Shown: positions 12,388-24,600 of the stretch, one piece after another
Position numbering within the stretch: position 1 is the first letter of the stretch
How the letters are laid out: every line of letters starts with the position of its first letter
Assembly: GCA_019055375.1 (NCBI GenBank)
Contig: JAHQIW010007363.1
Location: forward strand, 1-64,000
DNA length: 64,000 nucleotides
Source: Parelaphostrongylus tenuis
Taxonomy: Eukaryota; Nematoda; Chromadorea; Rhabditida; Metastrongylidae
Reading direction: 5' to 3'
Made by a program: the position numbers and the translations under genes
The notes under the pieces: model-generated
Database searches by the model: none
Told to the model about the DNA's origin: nothing
What the model saw: the letters and a program-made list of their open reading frames with translations, nothing else

Positions 12388-13270
12388 GCCAAAGAGCAAT
12401 CGAGTGCGCAACACTATGTGTTAGGTGAAAATTTCACTCAACATAGAGTGTAAAACGTTTGTCTTTGATGACTCTATATAAGGAGTGTAAGGCTCCCGAG
12501 AGAACTGACTATAAAAAGATTGAAAGACGACGGGTTCTGCCCGGCATGACAAGTTGGCTCAAATAATAATGAAAGAATCACTGAAAAGGGTTCTGAAATT
12601 TGCCGGGTGTAAAAAAGAGCTTTACACGGACCATATTCAGCAAAATATTGTTGGCTGAATCAGCAATTGAATAAAAAAATGTACAATAAAGAAGCTCTTC
12701 AGAGTAAAAGAAGGGCGAAAATGTATGACTATCGTAGAGGCCTTGTAGGCCACAATATCCCTGCTGCATCAAGTTCGACTCCTATAGTGGTCGTCGCCCG
12801 TATATCAAAACATTATACCGTTTGTTTCGAATGTTTTCTCAAGACCACGCTCAAATTTCAATATATTTTATTATTATTATTCGAGCCAACATGCCATGTG
12901 GTCTGATAGTGGGCTCTTGTACAGCGCGATACACGTGTTTCGACCTTGAGCATCCTCGTCAGTCCAGTACGCCCTTACTTTTTTGCCAATCTTCTCGGGC
13001 TGCTCCAGTCCCCCACAAAGAGTAGGCGACGACCAACGATGCACACATTTGCCGTCAAGTGAAAAATCATTAGCTCAATAGTGTTGTACACTCAATTGTT
13101 CATGAATAAAATTTTTCTTTGGAACATTACGCCGCTTGTTTCGACTGTAAATCATGTGTATCGTTCGTCGTCGCTTACTTTAAATAGGGGACTAGAGCAT
13201 CCCGAGAGGATCAGCTGAAGACGAAAGGTCTGCACGACTGACAAGTCTGCTGGAATAATTCCGCTCTACC
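12388..13270. repeat. foldback-family (HP) repeat copies
   Basis: Two diverged copies of the foldback repeat. 12390-12560 runs in the orientation of the right arm at 39951-40201, and 12870-13270 carries the GAGCCAACATG and CACGTGTTTCG landmarks. Frames on both strands here follow the repeat and are not genes. Confidence 0.6.
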
Positions 13271-13539
13271 GTTCAGAACAGCCGGTTAAGAGTCTCTTTA
13301 AGTTCTAGTGAAATAACGGCTTTGTTTCGGCAAAAAAAAGTACGCGTAGTTAACTATTTTTACTAATCAGAGACTTATAGAACTAAGACGTTTACCTGAA
13401 TTTGTTTGGTAGAATATGAGATGTAAATATATGCATAGAAAGGTTTATTTCGGTATCACGGCAGAAATGAATTCAATCTCAATCGCTGGAGAATTTTCTC
13501 AGCAGTGCTAGTAATCATTCGAGAGCTTGAATCTCTGTC

Positions 13540-14170
13540 TACAGTTCGTGGCCCTTTTTCGAAAGGTCCTTTTACAACACTGTAGCATGCAAAATAGAAT
13601 TATGTTTCACACCTGCGGCGCGCTCCCATTTTTATCACGTCTTTGATGAGATGGAAGCACAACAAGCATATAAAAGTGTAGAGGAAATCTCGCAATAGCT
13701 CGGTCAATCGTTTAATCTGGAGCTTTTTCCAAAGCGGAGAAAAAATTTGCAGTTCAATAACAAGCTGCACCTCGCATGTCTAACGCATTAGAGCATCAAT
13801 CGATCTCCCCGCCCCCAAATCGAGGGGTTAACCGGTGAACAAATCCGTCGAATATTCGAAACTGCAGTGAAATGATCTTTCCAAAAAAAAAACAGCGTTG
13901 CAAACCTTAAAACATATGCTATCGATTGATTACACTAATATAAAGAAAGAGCTCTATCCTGCGAAGTGTAAAACACAAATGTGTTTTTTCTCTTACAGCG
14001 CTATCGAAAGAGCTTTTCCAATAAGCAGACATATTTCTGACTTCTCTGAGACTTGTGGTATTGAAAGAGTACTAGCACTCTGGGGAAAAAGTTTTGTCCA
14101 GCGAAATATAAGGAAGATAAGAAAAAAGCGCGTGTTCATGTGAAATATAATTTATTTTGAACTTTACAGT
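13540..14170. repeat. interspersed repeat family R
   Basis: Degenerate units with TTTACAGCGCTGTAGCA, then AAAATAGAATT, then a CGCGCTGCGCGC-like motif. Related units occur near 22560, 26330, 34170-36700, 38840, 42560, 49960-50940 and 63440-63900. It is probably a non-autonomous DNA element; termini were not resolved. Confidence 0.4.
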
Positions 14171-14403
14171 GTTATAAAAAGGTAATTTGAAAAATCAAGC
14201 ACGTGCCGCGCCAGCCACAGATTTAAGCTTTCGAATGATGGCCAACGATCTTCTGAAAAATTCTTGTCCAACGAATGAGGTCGAATATGATTTGTCTCCT
14301 GATAACCGAAGAGAACCATGCAAGTGTAAGCAGTTGTTCAGACCACATATCTTTTCCGGCTCTCTCGTTTTCGGCAAATCCAGTAATTTCCAGTTACTAT
14401 TTA

Positions 14404-14860
14404 ATGTCTCGACTAGGCGTATTGATTTCCATTTTCCCCGTAGCACACCAGAGACTAAAGACACCACATTCTGTGTATGACAGACTCAAAGCAAATCCCG
14501 GTAAGAGAACAAAGGCAACGTCTCTTATTACAGCACAATGTCCGAAAAATGCAGAATTCCGTGAATGTACAAACTTATGTCCCGAGAAGACGTGCGATAA
14601 TTACCTTCAGGTAAGCGTTTCTATTAATCACCTCTTCTAAAATGTAGGCAAAACTCTTCTGCTTGAAACTCACAAGAATGAGGAGTACTGAGCAAATATG
14701 ATTATGCATAATAATATCAGCGTGCAAGTCGCAGGAATTACAGAGGTCACCATGCTTTTCACTGAGATGTGGTCCCCCAGGATGTATGTGCAAAGAAGGC
14801 CACGTCCTGTTATCCTCCAACAAAGAACAGGGTTGTGTTTCTAGAGAAACCTGCACGTGA
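14404..14860 (+). CDS. secreted TIL-domain serine protease inhibitor
   Basis: Predicted 96-residue secreted protein with one trypsin-inhibitor-like (TIL) domain. Exons: 14404-14500 (MSRLGVLISIFPVAHQ signal-like start), 14534-14610 (CPKNAEFRECTNLCPEKTC) and 14744-14860 (CFSLRCGPPGCMCKEG, then CVSRETC, stop TGA). All ten TIL cysteines are present in canonical order, including the C-x-C pair. The C5-C6 stretch, which holds the reactive site in known members, is F-S-L-R, one residue longer than in Ascaris inhibitors, so P1 is uncertain. The first putative intron (14501-14533) is only 33 bp and a multiple of three; retained or spliced, the frame stays open. The last exon could start at 14735 instead, also in frame, and the terminal TGA overlaps a possible GTGAGT donor. 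Members of this family inhibit host or endogenous proteases; the target here is unknown. Confidence 0.75.
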
Positions 14861-14919
14861 GTACTCATTAGGATATTTGGAACGATATTTTATTACAGTC
14901 TTGGAATGTTTCTAGCCTA

Positions 14920-15110
14920 TTTTGAGGTGGTTACATGACAATTTCCTCATAGCTCATAGAGCGTTTCGGTGATATCGCCATCATCAGAGCCACTCGCTCC
15001 TATGATATGGAAAGAGGTCCTAGCGAAAGTCACCATTCTTCACCCTCGTTGCTACCAAAGGGCGGTGGTTCTGCTGATGGAGATTACCGAAACCGTCTGT
15101 AAGCCACGAA
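14920..15110. repeat. short interspersed element remnant
   Basis: Contains GAGCGTTTCGGTGATATCGCC and, near 15090, a complementary-looking TTACCGAAAC. This suggests a small inverted-repeat element. I see no coding sequence. Confidence 0.3.
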
Positions 15111-15167
15111 CGAACTGTTATATAATAACCTCGTGATTGGCTATAACATTCTGAAGATTATATAAAC

Positions 15168-15168
15168 T

Positions 15169-15203
<35 letters not shown>

Positions 15204-15226
15204 GCATATACATACATACATACATT

Positions 15227-15257
<31 letters not shown>

Positions 15258-15640
15258 ATATATACATAATTTTTTATTTTTAGTTTTTTATTTACACGAT
15301 CCGTCATCAGAATTTTGTTCTGCGGATCTCAGTACTCCTAGCATTCGATTTTTTCGTCTTCTTCTTGAATAATGTAGAATACTGATCGAGCATGTCTCCC
15401 TACAATCTCGAGCATAGGGCGTTCTTGTTGAATGCCGGAGAGTGTTGGAGGTGAAGCCTGGCTGGCACGCGTCGCGACGAACATCACAGCCACTCGGGCA
15501 CGGCGTCTCCCCACGCATATATATATGTATATATAATGTAAATGTACACATACATATACATATGTATAAGTGTGCATATTTATATACATGTATATCTATA
15601 TATATGTATACATATATATATGTATATGAATGTTTTCATC
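15168..15640. repeat. TA microsatellites flanking a SINE family D copy
   Basis: A (TA)n tract (15168-15260) and a second TA/CA-rich tract (15515-15630) flank a minus-strand family D repeat at about 15293-15520, which contains TAGAATACTGATCGAGCATG. Frames through the tracts are artefacts of the repeats. Confidence 0.8.
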
Positions 15641-16199
15641 CAGACTTTTCGAAGAGAAGTCGATTACAAGACGAAATTTCTATAGCTTGGGCACCCTCGT
15701 GCCTTTATTGCTCAGCTTACAAAGCCATGGGCCATTGATAATTTTGTATGAAAACGTTTCTCATAGATCAGATAGACTTAGATCTCTTTACAAAAAATAG
15801 CCAACAAAATAATATTTTGGAACAAAAGGGGTGCTAAGTTCACGTCATTTTTCTGGTTAGTTGTAATGTGTTGGGTGAATCAAAAACTTGCACCTCTTTC
15901 TGATTATAACCCATAGAGAAGTCATATCATTTCTATAGAGTAACTGCTTGATGTTGTACTCAGTGTTCCGTTTAAAAGGGATTCTACTATTTCCCCAAAA
16001 ATGTCCCCTGAGCTTCTTCCAGTTCCCAGACAAGTGAAATATTTAGCAAGTTGACGAGAAAACTTCCGCTGATTTTTGAGGGTTCGATGAAATAAATGAC
16101 AGATAGTAGATAGCCTATGTATACCATACGTTCGAAGATAGTATAACTATACTATGATACGATGATATATAGGAAAACGGACCAGCTTTCAAAACGGAA

Positions 16200-17330
16200 C
16201 AGACTATTGGAAACTACGCATCTTCATAAACAAACTCTTTACACTATATTCTAAGTGAAAACTCACTAAAGATCTATGTTTCTATGTAACTGACTCAATG
16301 TTTTGTCGTAATAAGCTCAATGATAGAAAGCTTTTGTGAAGCATTGTAAAACTAACTTTGTGCCAAAAGACCAGAACTACATTTCTACAATTTTCTCAGA
16401 AACTGATAACTAAATCTTACTAGTTACAGGAAACTGAATTCACTGAAGAAGACAATCGAGCGAGATCCGATAAACTGACGTTACGCGAAGTCATATCACG
16501 TGCTCCACTACAGTGTATATAATTTATAGCAGCAAAAATAAATTTTCATCATACTGTACGCGAAATCATTGTTAGACACAGCACGCTGTGGGTTGGAAAT
16601 GCAGTGCAGGTGAAGCAGAGCGTCCATCACTGCCGGCCAGAGACGCAGATGCAGTGGGTCCACGGCCCCGCAAGGGTTAGCATATGACGCTCGAAATACA
16701 CTTGCCACAGTAAGTGAATGAAGAGTTATATTTTTTCTTTGTATTTCATCAATATTATTGATAACAACCTCGCATCACTTGGCGAAGAAATGCCGATTTA
16801 CTCAATATTTGCCGAGGTTCACTGATGGCCGACATTGTGAATTCCGTGAAATGCATATCGCAACCAATGCAGTTTTTCTCAGTAATTTGTACTGATGCAT
16901 AGATCTTTTCTGTCGCACATTGTGAGATCATTAGATAGTTTATCTATCATAAACTTTGTAAAGACTGTTATCAGGAAAAATTTCCATTCTGTGTTTGGTA
17001 AGAACTTTTTGAAGAACGAGTTCAGTGAGTAGTAATCAAACGGTTTTGACTGTTATTATAACTCCAATCGTAATGTGAGTTATGGTTATGGTATGAAATG
17101 GACGCGTGCATATAAAATATCAAATTACAACATGGGTCGCAAAATATAGAAAGTGCTCAGAGCAATATCTTTAATGGTAGACCTTCAATAACATATTGTG
17201 AATAGCAGCAGACATATTAGTATTACCCACGGAACGATTGAGCAATCTTTCTCTGATAACCTGTCATTCCCTTAACCCCTAATCTGTATTTATTGAGAAG
17301 TTGTCAGGTACTCTTAATATACCAGCGGGT
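16200..17330. other. duplicated non-coding segment, no gene recognised
   Basis: Parts resemble 54400-55270: the GAAGAAGACAATCGAGCGAGAT region near 16445 matches 54450, and the stretch around 17060 (AACTCCAATCG, TATGAAATG, GTGAATAGCAGC) matches 55065-55215. The match extends the METTL6-HOP2 duplication leftward. I see no exon. Confidence 0.45.
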
Positions 17331-17599
17331 CGTGACCGGCATGAATTGGGGAAGGTTTCCACGTGGCAGCCATGAAAATCAGAATATCAGGCGATACGTA
17401 TTGGAATAGTAATAACTATGTGTCAACGCGTGTCTATGGATAGAGTGGTAGTCGTGGTTCGAGTCTAGCCCACATGTATTAGTTCTCCAAGTAAGTTTCC
17501 GACCATGATCCAGAAAATAAAAATTTTCCCACAAAAACAAAATTTTCTTCTACTTCTTTTGTGCAAAATTTCTTAGGGCATCGTTTAGTATATTTTGAA

Positions 17600-17972
17600 C
17601 ATACTTGTCCAACAAGAGAGCTGGACTATTTCATTCAAGCACCGTCCACGTCACCACGGTCGCCAAGTCATTTTGCTTCAAGACAATGCAAAGTCACGCG
17701 TTGCCAAGGAAACAAGGAAGAAGTTGGCCGATTTGGGCTGTGAGCATTTGGATCATCCGCCCATTCGCCAGATTTGTCTCCGTCCGATTTCCGTCTCTTC
17801 AGATCATTGTAGCACTGGTTGAACAAGGAGAAGTTTGGAGACATCAAACGTCTACGTCTAAATAGACTGGTTGATTGCATTGAAGATTAATGAGTTTGAT
17901 GAGCGCGAAATTGTTTTGATGCCGGAGCGTTGGCAGAATTGCATTCAGGCAGGCGGAGAATACTTCAATTAG
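17600..17972 (+). pseudogene. mariner transposase fragment
   Basis: C-terminal part of a mariner transposase split over frames. One frame reads VILLQDNAKSRVAKETRKK followed by LADLGCEHLDHPP. Further right, other frames give the LFRSLQHWLN-like and PERWQNCIQAGGEYFN-like ends. The DNA part of LLQDNA is the second catalytic aspartate of the family. Frame breaks make it non-functional. Confidence 0.8.
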
Positions 17973-18369
17973 TGTTATTTGATACTTTCGATTACTTGGC
18001 AAAATAAATCTTTGAATTTTTGGATCAGATTCGGAAACTTAGTTGGAAACCTAATATCAGGTTCATTGCTTATCATTCACATGTGCTCAAAAAGGCAAAA
18101 ATCTCTTGAAGTCGAAAGAAGTAGCAAATTCTCTCTAAGATATTCTGGCGTGAACTCAACGACAATAGAATTCTGAATGAGAATATAGATACTAAGTCAC
18201 AAGCAAAAGTGAACGATGACACAGGCAGGAAGTTCTCAAAAGCCGTAGGAAACCTAATAAGCGTTCCGATTTATAGTTACATGGTCATGTTACAATTGTA
18301 CTCAGCGTACTGCTAAGAAAGATAGGAGAAATGAGTCTCCATAAAAAGATCAACGACACACTAACTCCG

Positions 18370-21300
18370 TCAACATTTTACAAAACGAGCTTGCACAAAT
18401 ACTCGTGGCACACTGAGTTGCTTCTGATGATTGACCGTTTGACGATGTAAATATTCTTTGCGAACACATCTAAATCCGGCCGCTTCGAATAAAGCCACTA
18501 GTTCTTCTGAAATAAAGAGAAGGTTAAATCGCTTGGTATATAAAAACAAAATGCTGTTGCAAAAGCCCGAAAAAGGGGTATCCCATAACAAGTGGAAGTT
18601 TTGTTCGCAGTTTTTGAATGAGTGTCTAACCCAAGTTTTAGATAAAAAAGGGCAGTTCGTGAGATGAGAGTCCGTCACAAAGGCTGCTGTAGCCAAGAAA
18701 TATAAAGATAATAAACCTAATCGGAAATAGAACGCTCGAGTTCCATCCTGTCTGACATAAAAACGGTCTGAAAGCTTGGCACCATGTCCAAAACGTATCA
18801 TTGCGTAGTCATTTATAGCGTAATCGCGTACGATCACTGAACCACCGGCCTGAAAAAGTCGATATAGGGTTTTTCTCACGGTTTTTGGCATCATGCAACT
18901 TTCAACAATTCCCAGAAATCGCTCTACTTCGAGGCTTTAAGAACTCGGCAATATCATGGAAGAGACAACGCTTTACCGCTCCATGGCATGACTTCGATGA
19001 GTGCTGCAATCTATTCTGGGATTTTCTGATAATGACATCAAATGATAAAAGAACAATTCGTTATGTATAATTATCATCAATGCAGCAGCCGCCACCACGG
19101 ACAAATTAGGAAGCAGGGCATCCTATCGGACAAAAATCGGTTTTGTAGTCGCTTTGTTTTTCCCCTCCCCTCATCTTGGTAAAAAAAAAGCAGTGAGAGA
19201 ATCTTCTCGATTCTAAATTACAGCTTTCTATGGAAAAAAGGAACACAGTTGAACTAGCATAGCGTTAGAAAAGATGTGCAGATCAATGTTGCTCTGAACT
19301 CCACATATGGACCAAATGATCCAGCCATACGTGATTCAAAGGCTTCGAGAATGGCAATCAATATGAAGAGAACAGAGAATCCATTAATGGTTATTTCTTT
19401 ACAGTATCTGACATACCTTGACATATTTATACAAATTCCTCACGGCGATTGCATGTTTATCAGGATGAATGGCCGAAAGTACAAAAATAACAGTGGCAAG
19501 ATCGGCCTCCTTGGAGAACTCCGTTTGTTCCATCGGTATTGTGAGATCGACAAGAAATATTTCTACATCAACCTGTAAGAAATAAGTTATCAATAATTAA
19601 AATTATCAATAAACACGACGACGACTTTACCGCAAAACTCACATTAAGCCGCCTTGCCCTCTCTAAACACATCTGAACGGCACGTGGCGAGAAGTCGAAC
19701 GCTTGAAGACGGAAGTTAGGAAACTCTGACTTCAGGGGAAACAGCATATTGCCAACACCACAACCAGCTTCAAGATACGTAAGTGGAGCCTATCACACCG
19801 ACGAAAACAATCGTAAAATTGGGTAATGAAACATTGCCGGTGTCAGGAATAACCAAAAAATACCACATACCGTGAGATTCATATCACTACAAATCTCTTG
19901 TATATCTTGTGCACTCCAATTACGATCTTTGAAAAAGTTCTCACGATTCCTGTGATAGAAACGATCCCAATTTTTCTGTGCTTCGATTTCTAATTTCTCC
20001 TGTTTGAACTGATTAACAATGTCCTGAAAGAAAGGAGGAAAAACGTCAAGCGTCTCGCTTACATTGTTACACACTGCGAGCTATTCTTCCAGGCTCTACT
20101 TCTTTCTCCTGGGAAAAGAAATTTACTTCTCTGATGGTACCGAACATCGTTAACTCTCTCGAGACCGCGGACCTACAATCTCCATCTCTTGCTAACAATT
20201 CTGGGCGGTCTGCTCCACCATCTCTGCATCTATAATCACCAGCCTGTCGCGTCCAACAATGGCACGTCGCTACGTTTGATAAAAACGCGCTAGGGATTAG
20301 GGATGAAGAGGACGTGGAGCAAACCGTCAAGAGTTGCCAAGTAGAGGCCACGCGTCTTTAGCAACGAAAAGGATGATGGGTTTTTATAGAAGAGATACGG
20401 GCGAAAAACACCTGATTGAAGTACAAAGTTATGTTCGCAGAATACAATGAGAATTGCGACTTGATAATTACATACGCAACCCCAACGAACTATTTGCAGG
20501 TCGTGGTTAAACAGGATTAAATGATTACTCGTCCTGCATTTGGGTAGTTCTACCTCAGTAGGCTGTCGGGCTTTTCAAGCGCACTATTTACATTTAATCA
20601 AGTGACCCGAGCAGGTTGGTTGAAAGCAGAAGCTGTGTCCCTGGGGCTAATAATACACAAATACCGTTCTTGCAGACGAACACTCTTCGTTACTAAACGG
20701 GATAAAAGCGACAACTAGAAGATTGTCATCAAGAGGGCGTTACGAATGTGAGAAAAGGATAACAGGAATAACCCTCAGCGTTGGCCAATCCCTAAAGTTA
20801 CGCCATACAAATCCATCTCATCAAGCATCGTTAGAAATGACTGTAAACCTATGTAGCCTTTACGATGACTACTAAAGTTTGGTGGGACTTGCGCGCGGGA
20901 TCGAAATGTCGACTACGCGTGTGTCACATGGCACTTCAAACCACTGCGCTACACCTATCCGGTTTACAGTTGTTTTAGTAATATATGTACTGCTGAAGAT
21001 ACCTTAATCACACATGTTTAGAAAGCACAGAGCATCAACTATGGAAGAGATTGCTGTTGCGATTTTTCGCAGTGCACGATTGGAACCAACCTTCAAGCTT
21101 TATTCTCATAATGTGCAACTCAAACTAAACATAAGAACTGAGCGGCACCCTTTCAATATACGAAAGGGTTTTTTACAACGCTTATTTTGTTAATAAAAAC
21201 TCCCACTGGGCTTTCAGTAGACCTGTGGCGACTGATCTCACAACGTTTTCCTAACAACATTTAATATTTCCATCGGAAGCACAACCCTTAAAAACTTCCT

Positions 21301-21425
21301 TATAAAAAAATCAATAGTTCCAGCAAAAACCCACCCACCTGTTTTTGTAGTTTCTCTATCTCTTCTTCGGTAAGTTCTCGACATTTCTCGCTAGATATGC
21401 TCTTCCAATCCGCCTCAGTTTTCAT
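18370..21425 (-). CDS. METTL6: METTL6-like tRNA 3-methylcytidine methyltransferase
   Basis: SAM-dependent methyltransferase of the METTL2/6/8 family. Human METTL6 makes 3-methylcytidine at position 32 of tRNA-Ser. Six exons on the minus strand: 21425-21339, 20023-19871, 19789-19643, 19572-19417, 18849-18717 and 18506-18370 (TGA). They join without a break to 270 residues, against 284 in the human protein. Residues 30-80 contain EAQKNWDRFYHRN and ENFFKDRNW; SAM motif I is LEAGCGVGN (86-94); FVLSAIHPDK is at 159-168 and FYVRQDGTR at 211-219; the C-terminus reads SVPRVFVQARFVKC. HPDK and the C-terminus favour METTL6 over METTL2. The ATG directly follows a T-rich tract ending TTTGAG, so a trans- or cis-splice acceptor may precede it. 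A donor alternative at 19631 would add four residues. Fragments of the gene recur at 46481-46925 and 56041-56140. Confidence 0.88.
20775..20955 (-). repeat. tRNA-derived SINE, family B
   Basis: Inside METTL6 intron 1. On the minus strand the element has an A-box-like GTAGCGCAGTGG and a B-box-like segment near 20900. It is followed by the shared body with TAAAGGCTACATAGG and ends in the family's 3' part. It matches the better copies at 31455-31750 and 24605-24910. Confidence 0.6.
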
Positions 21426-21697
21426 CTCAAACAAAAAAAAAAACACACTAGAATGCATCAAAATGTCTGTACTATTGTGGTAACAACTGGGAATTGATCT
21501 CCAAATTAAGGCACTCAACTACTGAAATACGTTTATTCACAGAACAATAAGAACAACAAAACAATGAATTACAGATAACAACAAATCTTAGCGAACAAGA
21601 ATGATAAGAATATTTTCACAAGTCAATATCTCCTGAGACCACTTCTGGTCGATAGATAACTCACAGAAAAGAAGTAGTCTTGAGATAAGGACGCCTC

Positions 21698-24600
21698 TTA
21701 AGTATCACCAAGTTCAATCCCGATTGAGTCCTGAAGTCGTTTTCGTTTATCGCGATTTTCAATAGCTTGAAGCAACGATAACTAACCAAAAGTTCCCTTT
21801 TGGGCATCGGCGAATTCTCCATAATTGTATTTAACATATCCATTGCCTAGACAAATCAGACTGAGCTTCGAAAATAGGACGGGTGTAATTCCGTCATCTC
21901 AATCCATTTTACAACCCTTTGGGTACAAGGCCTTTGCTATTTTTCTTTACAGATTTTTAGAAGTCATTCGATAGCTTAGATCCTGACAATTGAGATATTA
22001 TATACGATTTTCGAAATTTCCTTCCTAGTATGCTGTAACAGCGAAAATTAGTTTTTAATACCACACTCGGCGCGTATACCGCGCGCAAATTCGTTGTAGT
22101 CAAAATTTTTCTGTTCCTTGGAAACTGCTAGATTGTCCATATGGATTTGTAGAAAAAACTTGCTTCATCGTCAGATGGGCTCAGGCATTTAATTTTTATT
22201 CCATATTGCTGAATTAAGCAGTCATCATGCCTAGGCCTAAGCAGCCTAAGCCTTGGATTGTGAAACGCAATCTTGTTTTCCCTTCTTTACTCTATACAGA
22301 CTCTAAAAAGCAAACTTAGTTTCCGCACCACATAAATTTATGCTACCAGATAACCACCAGAAGTCTTTTAAAAGACAATCCACAAACCCTAGCCGCTGTG
22401 GTGTCGTTTGTTGTGAATGTTGCAAAATCCCATTCACACACTCTGCGCGAACAGAGTTGAACAGAGAGTGTAGAATCCAATTTCGTTTATATTGCTACAG
22501 CTCATAAGAAATTCCTGATTTCCTTTTTTGAGCAAAGAAAGCTTTTTAGCTTTTTTTTTAGTTTTAGATTTTTTTTGCTCATAAGAAAATTATTCTCAGG
22601 ATATAAGTATAGTATTGAAATCTCTAAGATTTATGCTATCGAAAGACTACTTGAAGTCCAAAAAAGTCGAGAAGGCCTTGTCCTTAGAGGGTTGAAAAAA
22701 AGGACTATAATGTCTAATTGTACCGTGACTAACTGTATCAAATCTCACTATACGTTTTCGCTTCTGCGCAGTTTTCAACATCAATGACTCCATTCGACAG
22801 CTTTTTTACCCTTCTCGGCTATCAATGGATCTCTTGAAGTCTCCAATTTTGCGAGTCTTGACTTCATATTACTTATCTAAATAGTACCACGCGTCAACAC
22901 CATATTCTTCAGCACTTATAAGAGCTAGAGAAATAAAATGAACAAATCTACAGGAACTTCTTTTATCTTGACGCTTTCTTAGCAGCGTTCATGTGTGTGG
23001 CATATCTCATATCCAAGAATGAATGTTAAGTTATAAGCAAATTTTGAATCTCGATTAGAAGTTGAACCTGCGGCTCACGCTTTCAGTGGGCACGTGCTGA
23101 CTACTACACTATTGGAGCTCCTACTACGCTATCATTCCTCCTGCGATAAAAGGCGTCGCAGCTGTCATCAAGTAGCCGTCAACAGGCTTGATCTGGTGAG
23201 GACGTAAAAAGAGAAGCTCACGGCGTTGATCAATTCCTGAGGGATGGGCCATACATTCATCTTCAACTTCTAACCTCATTCAAGGTGAATGAATGCATAT
23301 CTGGCCTTTACAATAACTCGTGGTGGCCTACCCCTGCATCGACTCAGTGCTGCTCATCCTCCCAGACAGGTCTAGGAGGCCTTTTCTGATTAGGAGGGAA
23401 CAAATTGATGAAAAACTGTTAATAAGCATTCGAAAGCTGCGACATGTGGCTACAGCACTACGTCGTTGATTTTCTAAAACACCCCTTTACAGCGCAATAA
23501 GTTTCAAAATAAAATTAAGTTTCATATAACCACGTGTCCTTTTCTCTTATTTCGCTGAATAATAAACCTCACAAAATTTCAAAAATGTGTTCGTTTTTCA
23601 AAAAGCTCTTTCGATCCTTCGATCTCCTTCATCTTTTAATTTGCGCTTGACAGCTCGCTAGACGGAGCTCTTTCCTGTACTTCTAGTAATCATCTTATAA
23701 CGCAATGTTTTCTGATTCTAGCAGTGTGCTTATTGCTGGAAATACAGTTTAGTAGGGAAGACAAAATCGAGATTTATATTTTTCGCAACGTTGTTTACCG
23801 ACTATTCGACAAGCCGAGAGCTGTGACAGGGGTGGAGCGATGCGGGACGGTCGATATTTTGTTATTTAATTACGAATATTTCCTCCGCTTTGGAAGAAAC
23901 TCCACATAAAATGATTGACTAAGACACTACATAAACTTCTCTACACCTTGATATGCCTTTCAGTTTCCAGAGAATTATACGCATGATGAAAATGGAGGCG
24001 AAAGGCGAATGCGAGATATAATTTTGAATTGGACGCTACAACGTTATGAACGGTCGTTTTGAAAAAACCGGCGACGTGGGGCTGTACCCTGAAGTCTCAG
24101 CTCTCGAATGGTTACTATCATTCCTATGAAAAGTTCTTCTCCAGTGAATGAGATTACTTTTTTATTTGTTCCTCCTAATAGAAGAGAACCATCTGCGACC
24201 AGTCTAGTACGAATCTACCCCAAAGTGATGGACAACTTAGAGAGCCTTGAACGCAGTGTCGAACTATCGACCTCGTGTGCAATGCAGAGCACCTCTAACC
24301 AGTGCACCACATGCGCTCGGTATGCACATATCGCCATTTATTTCAGTTACGCTGACAGCGATTTTATATGCATAGTGCAGGATGCCAAAGTGCATTCTAC
24401 AAAAGCAATGGTAGGATGAAAGAAATAACCCTTTGAGGAACAGCGTTGACAGGCAATGGATTTGAGCCGTGGAAGCAAGACAAGCGGCTCTGCATGTCTA
24501 TACATGCGTATCTGGCTGTCCGCCTGTTTTTCCACGAGACACGACGCCGCCATCACACCTGCTGAGAGATTTGACGTCGCGCGGTGAGCATCAAAACCAC

